Shown: piece by piece, positions 1 to 8,975 of the stretch
How the letters are laid out: each line of letters starts with the position of its first letter
Numbering within the stretch: the first letter of the stretch is position 1
From: Cupriavidus taiwanensis LMG 19424
GTDB lineage: Bacteria > Pseudomonadota > Gammaproteobacteria > Burkholderiales > Burkholderiaceae
Length of the DNA stretch: 64,000 nucleotides
Assembly: GCF_000069785.1 (NCBI RefSeq)
Contig: NC_010528.1
Coordinates: 3,352,912 to 3,416,911, forward strand
Reading direction: 5' to 3'
Position numbers and translations under genes: made by a program
The notes under the pieces: model-generated
Databases searched by the model: none
What the model was told of the DNA's origin: nothing
The model's input: the letters and a program-made list of their open reading frames with translations, nothing else

Positions 1-831
1 GGCCAGCAGCAGCCACACCGGCAGCACGGCGGCGACAAAGCCGTAGATGATCAGCATCCAGGTCAGCGCTTTGCCGTCGTAGGTGAACAGCGGCGCCAGC
101 GTCGCACTTTCATGCACGTACTGGCCGCCGATGATCGCCAGCATCAGCAGCACGAAGCCGATCACCGACACCTCGCCGATGCGGCCCGGGCGGATGTAGC
201 GGGTGTAGATGCCCATGAAGATGGCGATGGGGATGGTCACCGCCACGGTGAAGGTGCCCCACGGCGAGTCCGCCAGCGCCTTCACCACGATCAGCGCCAG
301 CACCGCCAGGATGATGATCATGATCATGAAGCAGCCGAACAGCGCGATCATGCCCGGCACCGTGCCCATCTCGGACTTGACCAGGTCGCCCAGCGAGCGG
401 CCGTCGCGGCGCGTGGAGATGAACAGCACCATGAAGTCCTGCACCGCGCCGGCGAACACCACGCCGGCCAGCAGCCACAGCATGCCGGGCATATAGCCCA
501 TCTGCGCGGCCAGCACCGGGCCCACCAGCGGGCCGGCGCCGGCGATGGCGGCGAAGTGGTGGCCGAACAGCACTGCCTTGTTGGTCGGCACGTAGTCCAG
601 GCCATCGTTATGGCGCCACGCGGGCGTCATCCGCTTGGGATCGAGCTGCATCACCTTGTCGGCGATAAAGCGGCTGTAGTACCGATAGGCGATCAGGTAG
701 ATGCAGAGCGCGGCAACCACGATCCACAGCGCGCTGACGGCTTCGCCGCGCGCCAGCGCGACGGTGCCGAAGGCAAACGCGCCAAGGATGGCGACGGCCA
801 GCCACACCAGGTGTTCTCCGATGCGATTCAT
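1..831 (-). CDS. cstA: Carbon starvation protein CstA family transporter (C-terminus cut by window edge)
   Basis: The 277 visible residues are the N-terminal part of a CstA/BtsT-type inner-membrane transporter, a family known for peptide and pyruvate uptake. The protein starts MNRIGEHLVWLAVAILGA and shows successive hydrophobic helices, the family-typical 'DYVPTNKAVLFGHHFAAIAG' segment around residues 75-95 and 'GAGPLVGPVLAAQMGY' just after it. The ATG at 829-831 follows AGGAGA at good spacing on the minus strand. Full members are about 690 residues, so more than half lies outside the window. It is divergent from a sensor kinase/response regulator pair across a 405-bp gap, which suggests regulation by that pair. 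Family assignment is firm; the substrate is not visible. Confidence 0.93.
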   Translation of the reverse strand, partial: MNRIGEHLVWLAVAILGAFAFGTVALARGEAVSALWIVVAALCIYLIAYRYYSRFIADKVMQLDPKRMTPAWRHNDGLDYVPTNKAVLFGHHFAAIAGAGPLVGPVLAAQMGYMPGMLWLLAGVVFAGAVQDFMVLFISTRRDGRSLGDLVKSEMGTVPGMIALFGCFMIMIIILAVLALIVVKALADSPWGTFTVAVTIPIAIFMGIYTRYIRPGRIGEVSVIGFVLLMLAIIGGQYVHESATLAPLFTYDGKALTWMLIIYGFVAAVLPVWLLLA

Positions 832-1025
832 AGTGAAGGTCTCCTCAGACCGGGATTTGGAAAGCCTGCGGCGGCGAAGGACTGGCAACTGGCAACGGGC
901 GGGTCGGCGGCGGGCGCGCCTGGGGCGGGCAGCGAGGGCAATCCGGCGGTGAGGGGTCTCCTGGGGTGCTGGAATGAATGGCTGCGCGCCCGGTTCGTGT
1001 CGTTTCCGGATCTCGTCTTGCAGGC

Positions 1026-1060
1026 AGGCGATGCACCAACCGGGTAGGCGGTGCACCAAC
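1026..1060. repeat. Tandem 15-bp direct repeat, 20-bp period
   Basis: AGGCGRTGCACCAAC occurs at 1026-1040 and 1046-1060 with one difference. A 20-bp repeat distance places both copies on the same DNA face, as expected for a tandem activator site. The binding protein is unknown; the adjacent NarL-type regulator is one candidate. Confidence 0.5.
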
Positions 1061-1144
1061 TGCGTGGACCCGCGCCGCATGTTGGGGCGGCTTGCGCGTC
1101 CGGCGTGTAGTATTGACAGCCGCCAAACCCGGCACAAGCGCGTA

Positions 1145-1175
1145 ACTACGCAGCACTTCTGCGTAGTACTACGCA
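1145..1175. promoter_or_regulatory. Cluster of ACTACGCA inverted half-sites
   Basis: ACTACGCAG (1145-1153) pairs with CTGCGTAGT (1159-1167) across 5 bases. The latter also forms a perfect 16-bp palindrome, TGCGTAGTACTACGCA, at 1160-1175. Three half-sites in 31 bp, about 60 bp upstream of the kinase start, look like an operator, perhaps for autoregulation by the response regulator. Confidence 0.5.
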
Positions 1176-1236
1176 AGTCGACGGTGGCATGCCGCCTGCG
1201 CGGCATCGGTGTTTACCCCCGCTCCCCCGGTCCTGT

Positions 1237-2643
1237 ATGAAACTCCGCCAGAAAATCCTGTTGCTCGCCGTGGCGCCGCTTGCGGTGGCGATGCTCGGCA
1301 TCGCGCTGGCGGTGCGCTTCCAGGCGACCCAGCTCGCGCAGCACGAGCGCGAACTGGTCGAGGCCGCCTACCTGCAGAGCAAGGAGACCGAGCTGCGCCA
1401 CTACGTGGAGCTGGCGCAGAGCGCGATTGCGCCGCTGGTGCGCTCCGGCCGCAACGACGCGGCCACGCGCCAGGCGGCGATGGAAGCGCTGGCCCGGCTG
1501 GACTATGGCCCCGATGGCTACTTCTTCCTGTACGACCTGCAGGGCCGCAACCTGATGCATCCGCGCCAGCCTGAGCTGGTCGGCCAGGATCTGTGGGCGC
1601 TGCGCGACCCGCAGGGCGCGCCCACCATCCAGCAGCTGATCGCCGCGGCCAAGGGCGGCGGCGGCGCGGTGCGCTACCAGTGGCGCAAGCCTTCGTCGCA
1701 GCAGCTGGCGCCCAAGCTCGGCTACGTGGTGGCGGTGCCCGAATGGGGCTGGATGCTCGGCACCGGCATCTACCTGGATGACGTCGAAAGCACGCTGCGC
1801 CAGCTCGACGCGCGTGCCGAGACCGATATCCGCGAGACCATGGCGTGGATTGGCGTGATCGCCGGCATCAGCATCCTGCTGGTGGCGGCCAGCGGCCTGG
1901 CGCTGAACGTCAGCGAGCACCGCGAGGCCGACGCCAAGCTGCGCCAGCTGGCGCAGCGCGTGGTGCAGTCGCAGGAAGAAGAGCGCGCGCGGCTGTCGCG
2001 CGAGCTGCACGACGGCATCAGCCAGTTGCTGGTCTCGGTCAAGCTGGTGCTGGAAACCGCCGCCAACCGGCTGCGCCTGGCCCCGTCCGAAGGCGCGGCG
2101 GTGGCGCCGGTGCTGGGCATGGCGCTGAACCGGCTCGACACGGTCTTCAATGAAGTGCGGCGGGTGGCGCGCAACCTGCGCCCGGCGCTGCTCGATGACC
2201 TGGGGCTGTTCGCTGCGCTGCAGCATCTCGCGCGCGAGATGCAGGGAGGCAGCGGCCTCGAGATCGTGGTGACGCAAAGCGGCACCCCGCGCGAACTGCC
2301 CGACGAGCAGGCCACGGCGCTGTTCCGCATCGCCCAGGAAGCGCTGACCAACGTGGAGCGCCACGCCGGCGCCCGGCGCGTGTCGGTGTCGCTCGCCTTC
2401 GATGCCGATGCCACGCGCCTGGCCGTGCGCGACGACGGCCACGGTTTCGATGTCGCGCGCATGCAGGCCGACCCGCAGCGGGGCATTGGCCTGCGCAACC
2501 TGCGCGAGCGCATCGCCGCGCTGTGCGGGCAGTTCGACATCGCTTCCGGCCTGGGCGGCACCCAGATCATTGCCTCGCTGCCGCTGGCCCTCCCCGCGGC
2601 GAGCGCGCGCCAGGCCATTTCCGCAGTACCCTCGCAGTCATGA
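1237..2643 (+). CDS. Sensor histidine kinase with periplasmic Cache domain (NarL/HisKA_3 class)
   Basis: A 468-residue membrane kinase. TM1 spans about residues 7-27. A single-Cache sensor domain covers about 40-185 ('DYGPDGYFFLYDLQGRNLMH', then 'GWMLGTGIYLDDV'), typical for small organic acids. TM2 spans about 203-224. The HisKA_3 dimerisation helix has the phosphoacceptor H258 in 'ERARLSRELHDGIS', and a HATPase_c domain has 'DDGHGF' and 'GIGLRNLRER'. The ATG at 1237 is chosen because MKLRQKILLL gives a proper first membrane helix; an in-frame extension to 1189 would add 16 unlikely residues. The stop overlaps the start of the regulator gene (ATGA), so the two are translationally coupled. 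The signal is unknown; a carboxylate related to cstA function is an inference. Confidence 0.9.
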   Translation: MKLRQKILLLAVAPLAVAMLGIALAVRFQATQLAQHERELVEAAYLQSKETELRHYVELAQSAIAPLVRSGRNDAATRQAAMEALARLDYGPDGYFFLYDLQGRNLMHPRQPELVGQDLWALRDPQGAPTIQQLIAAAKGGGGAVRYQWRKPSSQQLAPKLGYVVAVPEWGWMLGTGIYLDDVESTLRQLDARAETDIRETMAWIGVIAGISILLVAASGLALNVSEHREADAKLRQLAQRVVQSQEEERARLSRELHDGISQLLVSVKLVLETAANRLRLAPSEGAAVAPVLGMALNRLDTVFNEVRRVARNLRPALLDDLGLFAALQHLAREMQGGSGLEIVVTQSGTPRELPDEQATALFRIAQEALTNVERHAGARRVSVSLAFDADATRLAVRDDGHGFDVARMQADPQRGIGLRNLRERIAALCGQFDIASGLGGTQIIASLPLALPAASARQAISAVPSQS

Positions 2644-3326
2644 TCCAGTTTCTTGCCGACCATAGCGAAGACAACGAAGCGCCCGCCCGCGTGCTGCTGA
2701 TCGACGATCACGCGCTGGTGCGCGACGGCATGCGCATGCACCTGGCGCTGCAGCCCGGGCTGCGCGTGGTGGGCGAAGCCGATGACGGCGAAGCCGCGCT
2801 GGCGTGGCTGGAGCGCGCCGGCGCGGCCGACATGCCGGACCTGGTGATCACCGATATCGGCATGCGCGGCATGGGCGGCATTGCGCTGGCGGCGGCGCTG
2901 CACGACCGCTATCCCGAGCTGGCGGTGCTGATCGTGTCGATGCATGACAACCTGGAATATGTGCGCCAGGCCGTGCGCGCCGGCGCGCGCGGCTATGTGC
3001 TCAAGGACGCCCCGGCCGACGAGCTGATCGCGGCGATCCGCTCGGTGCTGGCGGGACGCGTGTTCTACAGCGCCCGCATCGCGCGCGGCATCGCCGAGCA
3101 AAGCCCCGCGGCCGGCCCGCTCGATGCGCTCACGCCGCGCGAGCGCGATATCCTGCGCGGCATCGGGCGCGGCCTGGCCAACAAGGAGATCGCGGCGCAG
3201 CTGGGGGTGTCGGTGCGCACCGTCGAGACCCACCGGCTGAACCTGAAGCGCAAGCTGGGGATCGAGGGGCGGGCCGGGCTGGTGAAGTATGCCGTGGAGA
3301 CGCTGGGGGACAGCGAGGGCGCATAA
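2640..3326 (+). CDS. NarL/FixJ-family response regulator
   Basis: A 228-residue two-component regulator and partner of the upstream kinase. The receiver domain (about 16-135) has the acidic pair in 'LLIDDH', phosphoacceptor D72 in 'ITDIGMRG' and K122 in 'YVLKDAP'. The LuxR-type helix-turn-helix (about 163-225) reads 'LTPRERDILRGIGRGLANKE' followed by 'VSVRTVETHRLNLKRKLG'. The ATG at 2640 overlaps the kinase stop by four bases, which decides the start. Its likely targets are its own operon and the divergent cstA; the repeats at 1026-1060 and 1145-1175 are candidate sites. Confidence 0.92.
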   Translation: MIQFLADHSEDNEAPARVLLIDDHALVRDGMRMHLALQPGLRVVGEADDGEAALAWLERAGAADMPDLVITDIGMRGMGGIALAAALHDRYPELAVLIVSMHDNLEYVRQAVRAGARGYVLKDAPADELIAAIRSVLAGRVFYSARIARGIAEQSPAAGPLDALTPRERDILRGIGRGLANKEIAAQLGVSVRTVETHRLNLKRKLGIEGRAGLVKYAVETLGDSEGA

Positions 3327-3352
3327 AAAACGCCCGCCTTGGAAGGCGGGCG
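3325..3352 (-). terminator. Rho-independent terminator of pckG
   Basis: A perfect 10-bp inverted repeat CGCCCGCCTT / AAGGCGGGCG (3331-3340, 3343-3352) is preceded on the plus strand by six A, giving a U-tract when read on the minus strand. It lies just past the pckG stop. It also abuts the regulator gene stop, but the plus-strand side lacks a T-run. Confidence 0.85.
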
Positions 3353-3377
3353 CTGGCTGGCTCACGACGTCGGTCGC

Positions 3378-5234
3378 TTAGCCGTCGAGTCGCTTGCCGA
3401 GCGCCGCGCGCGTCTGCGCCAGTGCCTGCGGCAGATGGTGCTTCAGTTGCGTGAACAGCTCGTCATGCAGCGCCAGCTCCTTCTGCCAGGCGTCGCGGTC
3501 GATCGAGGTCACCTGCTCGAACTGCGCCGGCGAGAACTCGACGCCGTTCCAGTTCAGGTCCTGGTAGCGCGGCGAGGTGCCGAACACATGCTCGGCGCCC
3601 TGCCCCCGGCCTTCGACGCGGTCGATCATCCACGACAGCACGCGCATGTTCTCGCCAAAGCCCGGCCACACGAAGTTGCCGTCGGCATCCTTGCGGAACC
3701 AGTTGACGCAGTAGATCTTCGGCAGCTTCGCGCCCGCGGCTTCGAGCTTCTTGCCCAGTTCGAGCCAGTGGCCGAAGTAGTCGCTCATGTTGTAGCCGCA
3801 GAACGGCAGCATGGCGAACGGGTCGCGGCGCACCACGCCTTGCTGGCCGGCGGCCGCGGCGGTGGTTTCCGAGCCCATGGTGGCGGCCATGTAGACGCCT
3901 TCGGTCCAGTCGCGTGCCTCGGTCACCAGCGGCACCGTGGTCGAGCGGCGGCCGCCGAAGATGAACGCATCGATGGGTACGCCGGCCGGGTTGTCCCAGT
4001 TGTCGTCGATCGACGGGCATTGCGACGCGGGCGCGGTGAAGCGCGCGTTCGGGTGCGCGGCCTTGGCGCCGGTGGCCTTGGCGATCTCCGGGGTCCAGTC
4101 CTTGCCCTGCCAGTCGATCAGGTGCGCGGGCGCTTCCTTGGTCATGCCTTCCCACCAGACGTCGCCGTCGTCGGTCAGCGCCACGTTGGTGAAGATGACG
4201 TTTTCCTTCAGCGTCGCCATCGCGTTGTAGTTGGTCTTCTCGCTGGTGCCCGGCGCCACGCCGAAGTAGCCGGCTTCCGGGTTGATCGCGTACAGGCGGC
4301 CGTCCTTGCCCGGCTTGATCCAGGCGATGTCGTCGCCGATGGTGGTGACCTTCCAGCCCTCGAAGCCCTTGGGCGGGATCAGCATGGCGAAGTTGGTCTT
4401 GCCGCAGGCCGACGGGAAGGCGGCGGCGACATGGTATTTCTTGCCCTCGGGCGAGGTCACGCCGAGGATCAGCATGTGCTCGGCGAGCCAGCCTTCGTCG
4501 CGGCCCATGGTCGAGGCAATACGCAGCGCGAAGCACTTCTTGCCCAGCAGCGCATTGCCGCCGTAGCCCGAGCCGAACGACCAGATCTCGCGCGTTTCCG
4601 GGAAATGCACGATGTACTTGGTGGGATTGCACGGCCACGCCACGTCTTTCTCGCCAGCCGCCAGCGGCTTGCCCACGGTGTGCACGCACGGCACGAAGGC
4701 GCCGTCGCTACCCAGCACCTCGTACACGGCCTTGCCCATGCGGGTCATGATGCGCATATTGACCGCCACATACGGCGAATCGGACAGTTCCACGCCGATA
4801 TGGGCGATCGGCGAACCCAGCGGTCCCATCGAGAACGGCACCACATACAGGGTGCGGCCGCGCATGCAGCCGTCGAACAGGCCGGCCAGCGTCTGGCGCA
4901 TCTCGGCCGGCGGGGTCCAGTTGTTGGTCGGGCCGGCGTCTTCCTGCTTCTCGGAGCAGATGAAGGTACGGTCTTCGACGCGCGCCACGTCTGACGGGTC
5001 CGACAGGGCCAGGAAGGAGTTCTTGCGCTTGGCCGGGTTCAGCCGCTTCATGGTGCCGGCCGCGACCATCTGCTCGCACAGGCGGTCATATTCTTCCTGC
5101 GAGCCGTCGCACCAGTAGATGTTGTCTGGCTTGGTCAGCGCGGCGATTTCCGCGACCCAGGCAATCAGCTTGGGGTGCTTGACCCAGGCCGGCGCATTGA
5201 CGGCGGCCGTACCTTGCATCGTGGGGTGGTTCAT
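3378..5234 (-). CDS. pckG: Phosphoenolpyruvate carboxykinase (GTP)
   Basis: This 618-residue cytosolic enzyme converts oxaloacetate and GTP to PEP, GDP and CO2, the entry to gluconeogenesis. GTP-class hallmarks are present: the catalytic P-loop '[13 protein letters not shown]' (about 283-295, with the class-specific reactive Cys), 'FGGRR' (guanine/PEP-binding region) and 'RVLSWMIDR' near the C-terminus. Length matches the family (about 600-620). The ATG at 5234 is preceded by TGGAG. It is monocistronic with its own terminator, and sits next to a transporter (CstA family) tied to carbon limitation, which fits growth on organic acids. Confidence 0.97.
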   Translation of the reverse strand: MNHPTMQGTAAVNAPAWVKHPKLIAWVAEIAALTKPDNIYWCDGSQEEYDRLCEQMVAAGTMKRLNPAKRKNSFLALSDPSDVARVEDRTFICSEKQEDAGPTNNWTPPAEMRQTLAGLFDGCMRGRTLYVVPFSMGPLGSPIAHIGVELSDSPYVAVNMRIMTRMGKAVYEVLGSDGAFVPCVHTVGKPLAAGEKDVAWPCNPTKYIVHFPETREIWSFGSGYGGNALLGKKCFALRIASTMGRDEGWLAEHMLILGVTSPEGKKYHVAAAFPSACGKTNFAMLIPPKGFEGWKVTTIGDDIAWIKPGKDGRLYAINPEAGYFGVAPGTSEKTNYNAMATLKENVIFTNVALTDDGDVWWEGMTKEAPAHLIDWQGKDWTPEIAKATGAKAAHPNARFTAPASQCPSIDDNWDNPAGVPIDAFIFGGRRSTTVPLVTEARDWTEGVYMAATMGSETTAAAAGQQGVVRRDPFAMLPFCGYNMSDYFGHWLELGKKLEAAGAKLPKIYCVNWFRKDADGNFVWPGFGENMRVLSWMIDRVEGRGQGAEHVFGTSPRYQDLNWNGVEFSPAQFEQVTSIDRDAWQKELALHDELFTQLKHHLPQALAQTRAALGKRLDG

Positions 5235-5761
5235 ACTGCAAACTCCAGGTTTGTAAAGGGAAGGAAGGGAAGGAATCCTTGCAAAGCCTGGCCGGCGGGT
5301 CGTCTTGCGTGCCGGGGGCCGGAACCGTCACTGCCGCTGGGTTACTGCAGGGGCCGCATCGGGAGCGTCACATCCCGTTACAACTCCGCGGCGGCCCGGT
5401 TTGTGCAAAAGGTCGCGGCGGTCGCGGCGGCTGCGCTACAGTGGCGCTTCGCCCGCGCAGCGTGGCCTGCGGTTGCCGGCCGGGCTTTGTCCGGAGGCAG
5501 CCGCGTGACGGGAGCAACGCTCGACCGACAATCCGCGGCGGCACCGGAGCGGGCAAGGATACCACTGGCGCACCCCCCTGTTTTTTGCTGCGCAACAATT
5601 GCCGGCGTTGGCCGGCGGGGTATTTGCGCCGCGCTGCGCCAGGGTTGCGGCGCGCCGGTGCGGGTTCGCAAACGTTTCACAACAATACTGTTGGCCGACG
5701 CGCGCCTCGGTGGGCGCGCGCACCAACTGGCACAACGTCCCGAAGATAACCAGGGTTGCCG
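5235..5761. other. Intergenic region between divergent pckG and dehydrogenase genes
   Basis: This 527-bp gap must carry the promoters of pckG (minus) and the 2-hydroxyacid dehydrogenase (plus). A small inverted repeat, CAACA-ATAC-TGTTG, lies at 5680-5693, about 70 bp before the dehydrogenase start. Nothing else in it is convincing; open frames here have no family resemblance. Confidence 0.5.
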
Positions 5762-6787
5762 ATGAAGATTGCCGTACTCGACGATTACCAGGATGCCGTG
5801 CGCAAGCTGCCTTGCTTCAGCTTGCTGGAGGGGCACGACGTCAAGGTGTTCAACAACACCGTCAAGGGCGTAGGCCAGCTGGCGGCGCGCCTGTCAGACG
5901 TGGAAGCCGTGGTGCTGATCCGCGAACGCACCCGCATCACGCGCCAACTGCTGGAAAAACTGCCGAAACTGAAGCTGATCAGCCAGACCGGCCGGGTCGG
6001 CGCGGGGCCCGGCGGCCATATCGACCTGGATGCCGCCACCGACCGCGGCGTGGCGGTGCTGGAGGGCGTGGGCTCGCCGGTGGCGCCGGCCGAGCTGACC
6101 TGGGCCCTGATCATGGCCGCCCAGCGCCGCATCCCGCAGTACGTGGCCAGCCTGAAGCATGGCGCGTGGCAGCAGTCGGGACTGAAATCGACCACGATGC
6201 CGCCCAACTTCGGCCTGGGCCAGGTGCTGCGCGGCCAGACGCTGGGGATCTGGGGCTACGGCAAGATCGGCCGGCTGCTGGCTGGCTACGGCCGCGCCTT
6301 CGGCATGAAGGTGCTGGTCTGGGGCCGCGAGGCGTCACAGGAAGCCGCGCGCGCCGATGGCCTGGACGTGGCCGCCTCCAAGGAGCAGTTGTTCGCCGAC
6401 AGCGACGTGCTGTCGCTGCACCTGCGGCTGAACGACGACACCCGCGGCATCGTCAAGCAGGCCGACCTGACCGCCATGAAGCCGACCGCGCTGTTCGTCA
6501 ATACCAGCCGCGCCGAACTGCTGGAAGAAAACGCCCTGGTCACCGCGCTGAACCGCGGCCGCCCTGGCATGGCGGCGGTCGACGTCTTCGAATCCGAGCC
6601 GATCCTGCAGGGCCATGCGCTGCTGCGCATGGAAAACTGCATCTGCACGCCGCACCTGGGCTATGTGGAACGCGACAGCTACGAGCTGTATTTCCGCACC
6701 GCCTTCCAGAACATCCTCGACGTGCTGGACGGCAAGCATGACTGCATCGTCAACCCGAAGGCACTGGCGCCGGTGCTGACGCGCTGA
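5762..6787 (+). CDS. D-isomer-specific 2-hydroxyacid dehydrogenase family protein
   Basis: A 341-residue NAD(P)-dependent dehydrogenase of the SerA/LdhA superfamily. The nucleotide-binding motif 'GIWGYGKIGRLLAGYG' lies at about 162-177. The catalytic triad is visible: R250 ('NTSRAE'), E279 ('FESEP') and H298 ('CTPHLGY'). The ATG at 5762 is preferred over a TTG two codons earlier. Substrate cannot be told from sequence; hydroxypyruvate, phosphoglycerate or other 2-hydroxy acids are possible. The gene is monocistronic and is followed by a perfect 32-bp palindrome. Confidence 0.9.
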   Translation: MKIAVLDDYQDAVRKLPCFSLLEGHDVKVFNNTVKGVGQLAARLSDVEAVVLIRERTRITRQLLEKLPKLKLISQTGRVGAGPGGHIDLDAATDRGVAVLEGVGSPVAPAELTWALIMAAQRRIPQYVASLKHGAWQQSGLKSTTMPPNFGLGQVLRGQTLGIWGYGKIGRLLAGYGRAFGMKVLVWGREASQEAARADGLDVAASKEQLFADSDVLSLHLRLNDDTRGIVKQADLTAMKPTALFVNTSRAELLEENALVTALNRGRPGMAAVDVFESEPILQGHALLRMENCICTPHLGYVERDSYELYFRTAFQNILDVLDGKHDCIVNPKALAPVLTR

Positions 6788-6810
6788 GCCGGTTCGGGCT
6801 TCCGCCGGTT

Positions 6811-6842
6811 GCTCGCCTCTCCCGCGCGCGGGAGAGGCGAGC
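6811..6842. repeat. Perfect 32-bp palindrome, REP-like
   Basis: Half-site GCTCGCCTCTCCCGCG is followed at once by its exact reverse complement. It shares the CTCTCCCGC/GCGGGAGAG core with the other palindromic repeats in the window (14.6, 14.7, 22.8, 35.3, 60.9 and 61.1 kb). It may also act as a transcript-end hairpin for the dehydrogenase gene, though no T-tract follows. Confidence 0.8.
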
Positions 6843-6946
6843 CTTGTTCGGACGGTGTTGGCTTCGGCCGGCGCCTGCCTATTCCCCGCGAACGCGAATT
6901 TCGCGAAACCGCTACACTCGGGACTTTCCTTACCGCCCGGCCTGCC

Positions 6947-8185
6947 ATGGCCCGCGGCAGCCCTGACAACAACAAGGCGCCCTTCGCGCCGATCCCTCTC
7001 CCCAAGGCCGGCATGGACCCCAGGCTCGTCACGCTCTGCGTCGGCAATTTCGTCATTGGCACCGGCGCGATGATCGTAACCGGCATGTTGAACGACATTG
7101 CCGGCGATTTCGGGCTGGGCGCGGCCAGCGCGGGACAGCTGATCTCGGTGTTTGCGCTGGCTACGTGCGTGGGCGCCCCGCTGTTCGCCACGCTGGGCTC
7201 GCGCATCGACCGCCGGCAGTTGCTGGCCGGCTCGCTGCTGGTCTATGGGGTGATGCACCTGGCCGCGGCCCTGGCCCCCAGCTTTGCCGCGCTGATGGCG
7301 ATCCGGTTCCTGACCGCGATCGGGGCGGCGATCTATACGCCGCAGACCGCGGCCACGCTGCCGCTGCTAGTCAATGCGCAGACCCGCGGACGGGCCATCA
7401 GCTTTGTGTTCCTGGGCTGGAGCGTCGCCAGCGTGGTGGGCGTGCCGCTGGGGACGTGGATTGCCAGCACGCTGGGCTGGCGTGTCAGCATGGCGCTGGT
7501 CGGCGTGATGGCGCTGCTGGTGGCGGCGGCGGTGTGGCGCGCGCTGCCGCGCGGGCTGATGGTACCGCCGGCCGGGCGCGAGGCCTGGGGCGCGGTGCTG
7601 CGCCACAAGCCGGTGATGCTGGTGGTGCTGACCACCATGATCTCGTCGGCGGGCATGTTCACGCTGTTTACCTATATCGCGCCGCTGATGCGCGATGTCT
7701 ATGGCATCAGCGGCGGCGCGCTCAGCCTGATGTTCCTGGCCTACGGTGCCTGCGGGGTCTTCGGCAATGCCATGGCGGCGTCGCGGATGGACCGGGTCAC
7801 GCCCAGCCGGATCGTGCAGGTGACGCTGCTGACCTCTATCGCGGCGATGGTGCTGTGGCCGCTGGCCGGGCTGGGCAGCGTGGCGCTGGTGGCGCTGTTC
7901 ATGCTGTGGGGCGTGGGCGGCTTTGCCACCAACAGCGCGCAGCAGGCGCGGCTGGTGCTGCTGGCGCCGGAGCGGGCCTCGGTGTCGATCTCGCTGAACT
8001 CTTCTTCGATCTACCTGGGCCAGGCCGCAGGTGCCATGGCGGGGGCGGCGATCTATACCTTGGCCGGTCCCGACACGCTGCACTGGGGCGCGGCGGGCCT
8101 GATGCTGGCGGCGCTGGCGGTGTCGCAGCGCGCGCGCCTGCTGGGCTGCCGCTGGCAGCCTCCGCAGGCGGCCCAGCAGCTCTGA
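6947..8185 (+). CDS. MFS transporter (DHA1/AraJ-like exporter)
   Basis: A 412-residue inner-membrane protein with twelve predicted helices. Features include 'ATLGSRIDRRQLLAG' between helices 2 and 3 (MFS motif A region) and 'FLTAIGAAIYTPQTAATLP' in helix 4. The pattern resembles drug/sugar exporters of the AraJ/YdhP type. The ATG at 6947 (MARGSPDNNK) leaves a short cytoplasmic tail; the Met at 7013 (MDPRLV), just before helix 1, is an alternative. Substrate unknown. It is a single gene in the same direction as its neighbours. Confidence 0.88.
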   Translation: MARGSPDNNKAPFAPIPLPKAGMDPRLVTLCVGNFVIGTGAMIVTGMLNDIAGDFGLGAASAGQLISVFALATCVGAPLFATLGSRIDRRQLLAGSLLVYGVMHLAAALAPSFAALMAIRFLTAIGAAIYTPQTAATLPLLVNAQTRGRAISFVFLGWSVASVVGVPLGTWIASTLGWRVSMALVGVMALLVAAAVWRALPRGLMVPPAGREAWGAVLRHKPVMLVVLTTMISSAGMFTLFTYIAPLMRDVYGISGGALSLMFLAYGACGVFGNAMAASRMDRVTPSRIVQVTLLTSIAAMVLWPLAGLGSVALVALFMLWGVGGFATNSAQQARLVLLAPERASVSISLNSSSIYLGQAAGAMAGAAIYTLAGPDTLHWGAAGLMLAALAVSQRARLLGCRWQPPQAAQQL

Positions 8186-8248
8186 TTTCCCTCTGAAACG
8201 CGCACCGAGGCGCCCGCCCCGCGCCTTGTGAGGAACCGCACCAAGCAC

Positions 8249-8316
8249 TTGTCCACAGCCTTATCCGCCCCGTTATCCTCAGGGATATCCGCAGCTTATC
8301 CACATCCCTTTCCACA
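8249..8316 (+). promoter_or_regulatory. Array of six DnaA-box-like 9-mers with 11-12 bp period
   Basis: All on the plus strand: TTGTCCACA (8249), TTATCCGCC (8261), TTATCCTCA (8273), ATATCCGCA (8285), TTATCCACA (8296, a perfect consensus box) and CTTTCCACA (8308). Start-to-start distances are 12, 12, 12, 11 and 12 bases. Same-strand, closely packed boxes are the arrangement that supports DnaA filament assembly at origins and DnaA-regulated promoters. The array sits 20 bp before the MOSC gene start. Function (titration, regulation or none) is inferred. Confidence 0.6.
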
Positions 8317-8336
8317 ACCACGAAGCGGGGGCGCAC

Positions 8337-8975
8337 GTGAGCGATTCGAGACCTCGGCCAGGCCTTGCACGCGTGCTGGCGGTCAGCCTGGGCAAGGCCA
8401 TCCCGCTGGTGGTGGCGGGTGCGGGCACCGAGGCGGTGGTGCTGTCGGGCATCCGCAAGCATCCGGTCAGCACGCTGCTGCATCCGCTGCGGGTCCAGGT
8501 GCAGCAACGGGGCCTGGCGGGCGACGAGCAGGGCGACCTGACCGTGCACGGCGGCCTCGACAAGGCGGTCTACGCCTACCCCTCTGAGCACTACGCCTGG
8601 TGGAACGCCCGCCGCCGCGCCTGCGCCCAGCCGGACTCGGGGCCGCCGCTGCCCTACGGCGCGATGGGGGAAAACCTGACGCTGGAGGGTTTGCTGGAGT
8701 CCGCGCTATGGATCGGCGACCTGGTGCGGGTCGGCACCGCCCTGCTGCGCGTGGAGGCCCCGCGCCAGCCCTGCTACAAGTTCAACGCCGCGCTGGGGTA
8801 CCGCCACGCAGTGCGCGACATGGTGCAGAGCGGCTACTCCGGGGTCTATCTCAGCGTGGTGCTCAAGGGCGAAGTGCGCGCCGGCGATGCGGTGATTGTG
8901 CAGGCCGGACCACGGGAATTGTCGGTCGACAGCGTAAATCAGTGGCGCCGAGATGGCCGGCGGCAGCTTTTCTGA
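8337..8975 (+). CDS. MOSC domain-containing protein (YiiM-like)
   Basis: A 212-residue protein with a MOSC domain, the sulfur-carrier fold shared with molybdenum-cofactor sulfurase C-termini. The conserved elements are 'GDLTVHGGLDKAVYAYPSEHYAWW', 'GAMGENLTLEGL' and the Cys-containing 'EAPRQPCYKFNAALG', where the Cys is the usual sulfur/Moco ligand. YiiM relatives reduce N-hydroxylated compounds with molybdenum cofactor. The start is GTG at 8337. The upstream region carries the DnaA-box array, an odd partner for this enzyme type. Confidence 0.88.
   Translation: MSDSRPRPGLARVLAVSLGKAIPLVVAGAGTEAVVLSGIRKHPVSTLLHPLRVQVQQRGLAGDEQGDLTVHGGLDKAVYAYPSEHYAWWNARRRACAQPDSGPPLPYGAMGENLTLEGLLESALWIGDLVRVGTALLRVEAPRQPCYKFNAALGYRHAVRDMVQSGYSGVYLSVVLKGEVRAGDAVIVQAGPRELSVDSVNQWRRDGRRQLF

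Larger units (their letters stand above)
832..1236. promoter_or_regulatory. Divergent control region between cstA and the sensor kinase gene
   Basis: This 405-bp gap must hold the promoters of cstA (minus) and the kinase/regulator operon (plus). It contains a 15-bp direct repeat with 20-bp period and a group of ACTACGCA half-sites, listed separately. I see no convincing small gene in it. Confidence 0.6.

Noticed and set aside
112..1047. Long plus-strand open frame rich in His, Arg, Asp and Gln
   Set aside because: It is antisense to cstA; composition is that of a shadow frame in GC-rich DNA, and the minus-strand protein has clear family motifs.
1027..1060. NtrC-like site (TGCACC/GGTGCA)
   Set aside because: The half-sites are separated by 12 bases instead of the usual 4-5, and a direct repeat explains them better.
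3339..4994. 551-codon plus-strand open frame over pckG
   Set aside because: Antisense shadow of a highly conserved enzyme; no ribosome site or family resemblance.
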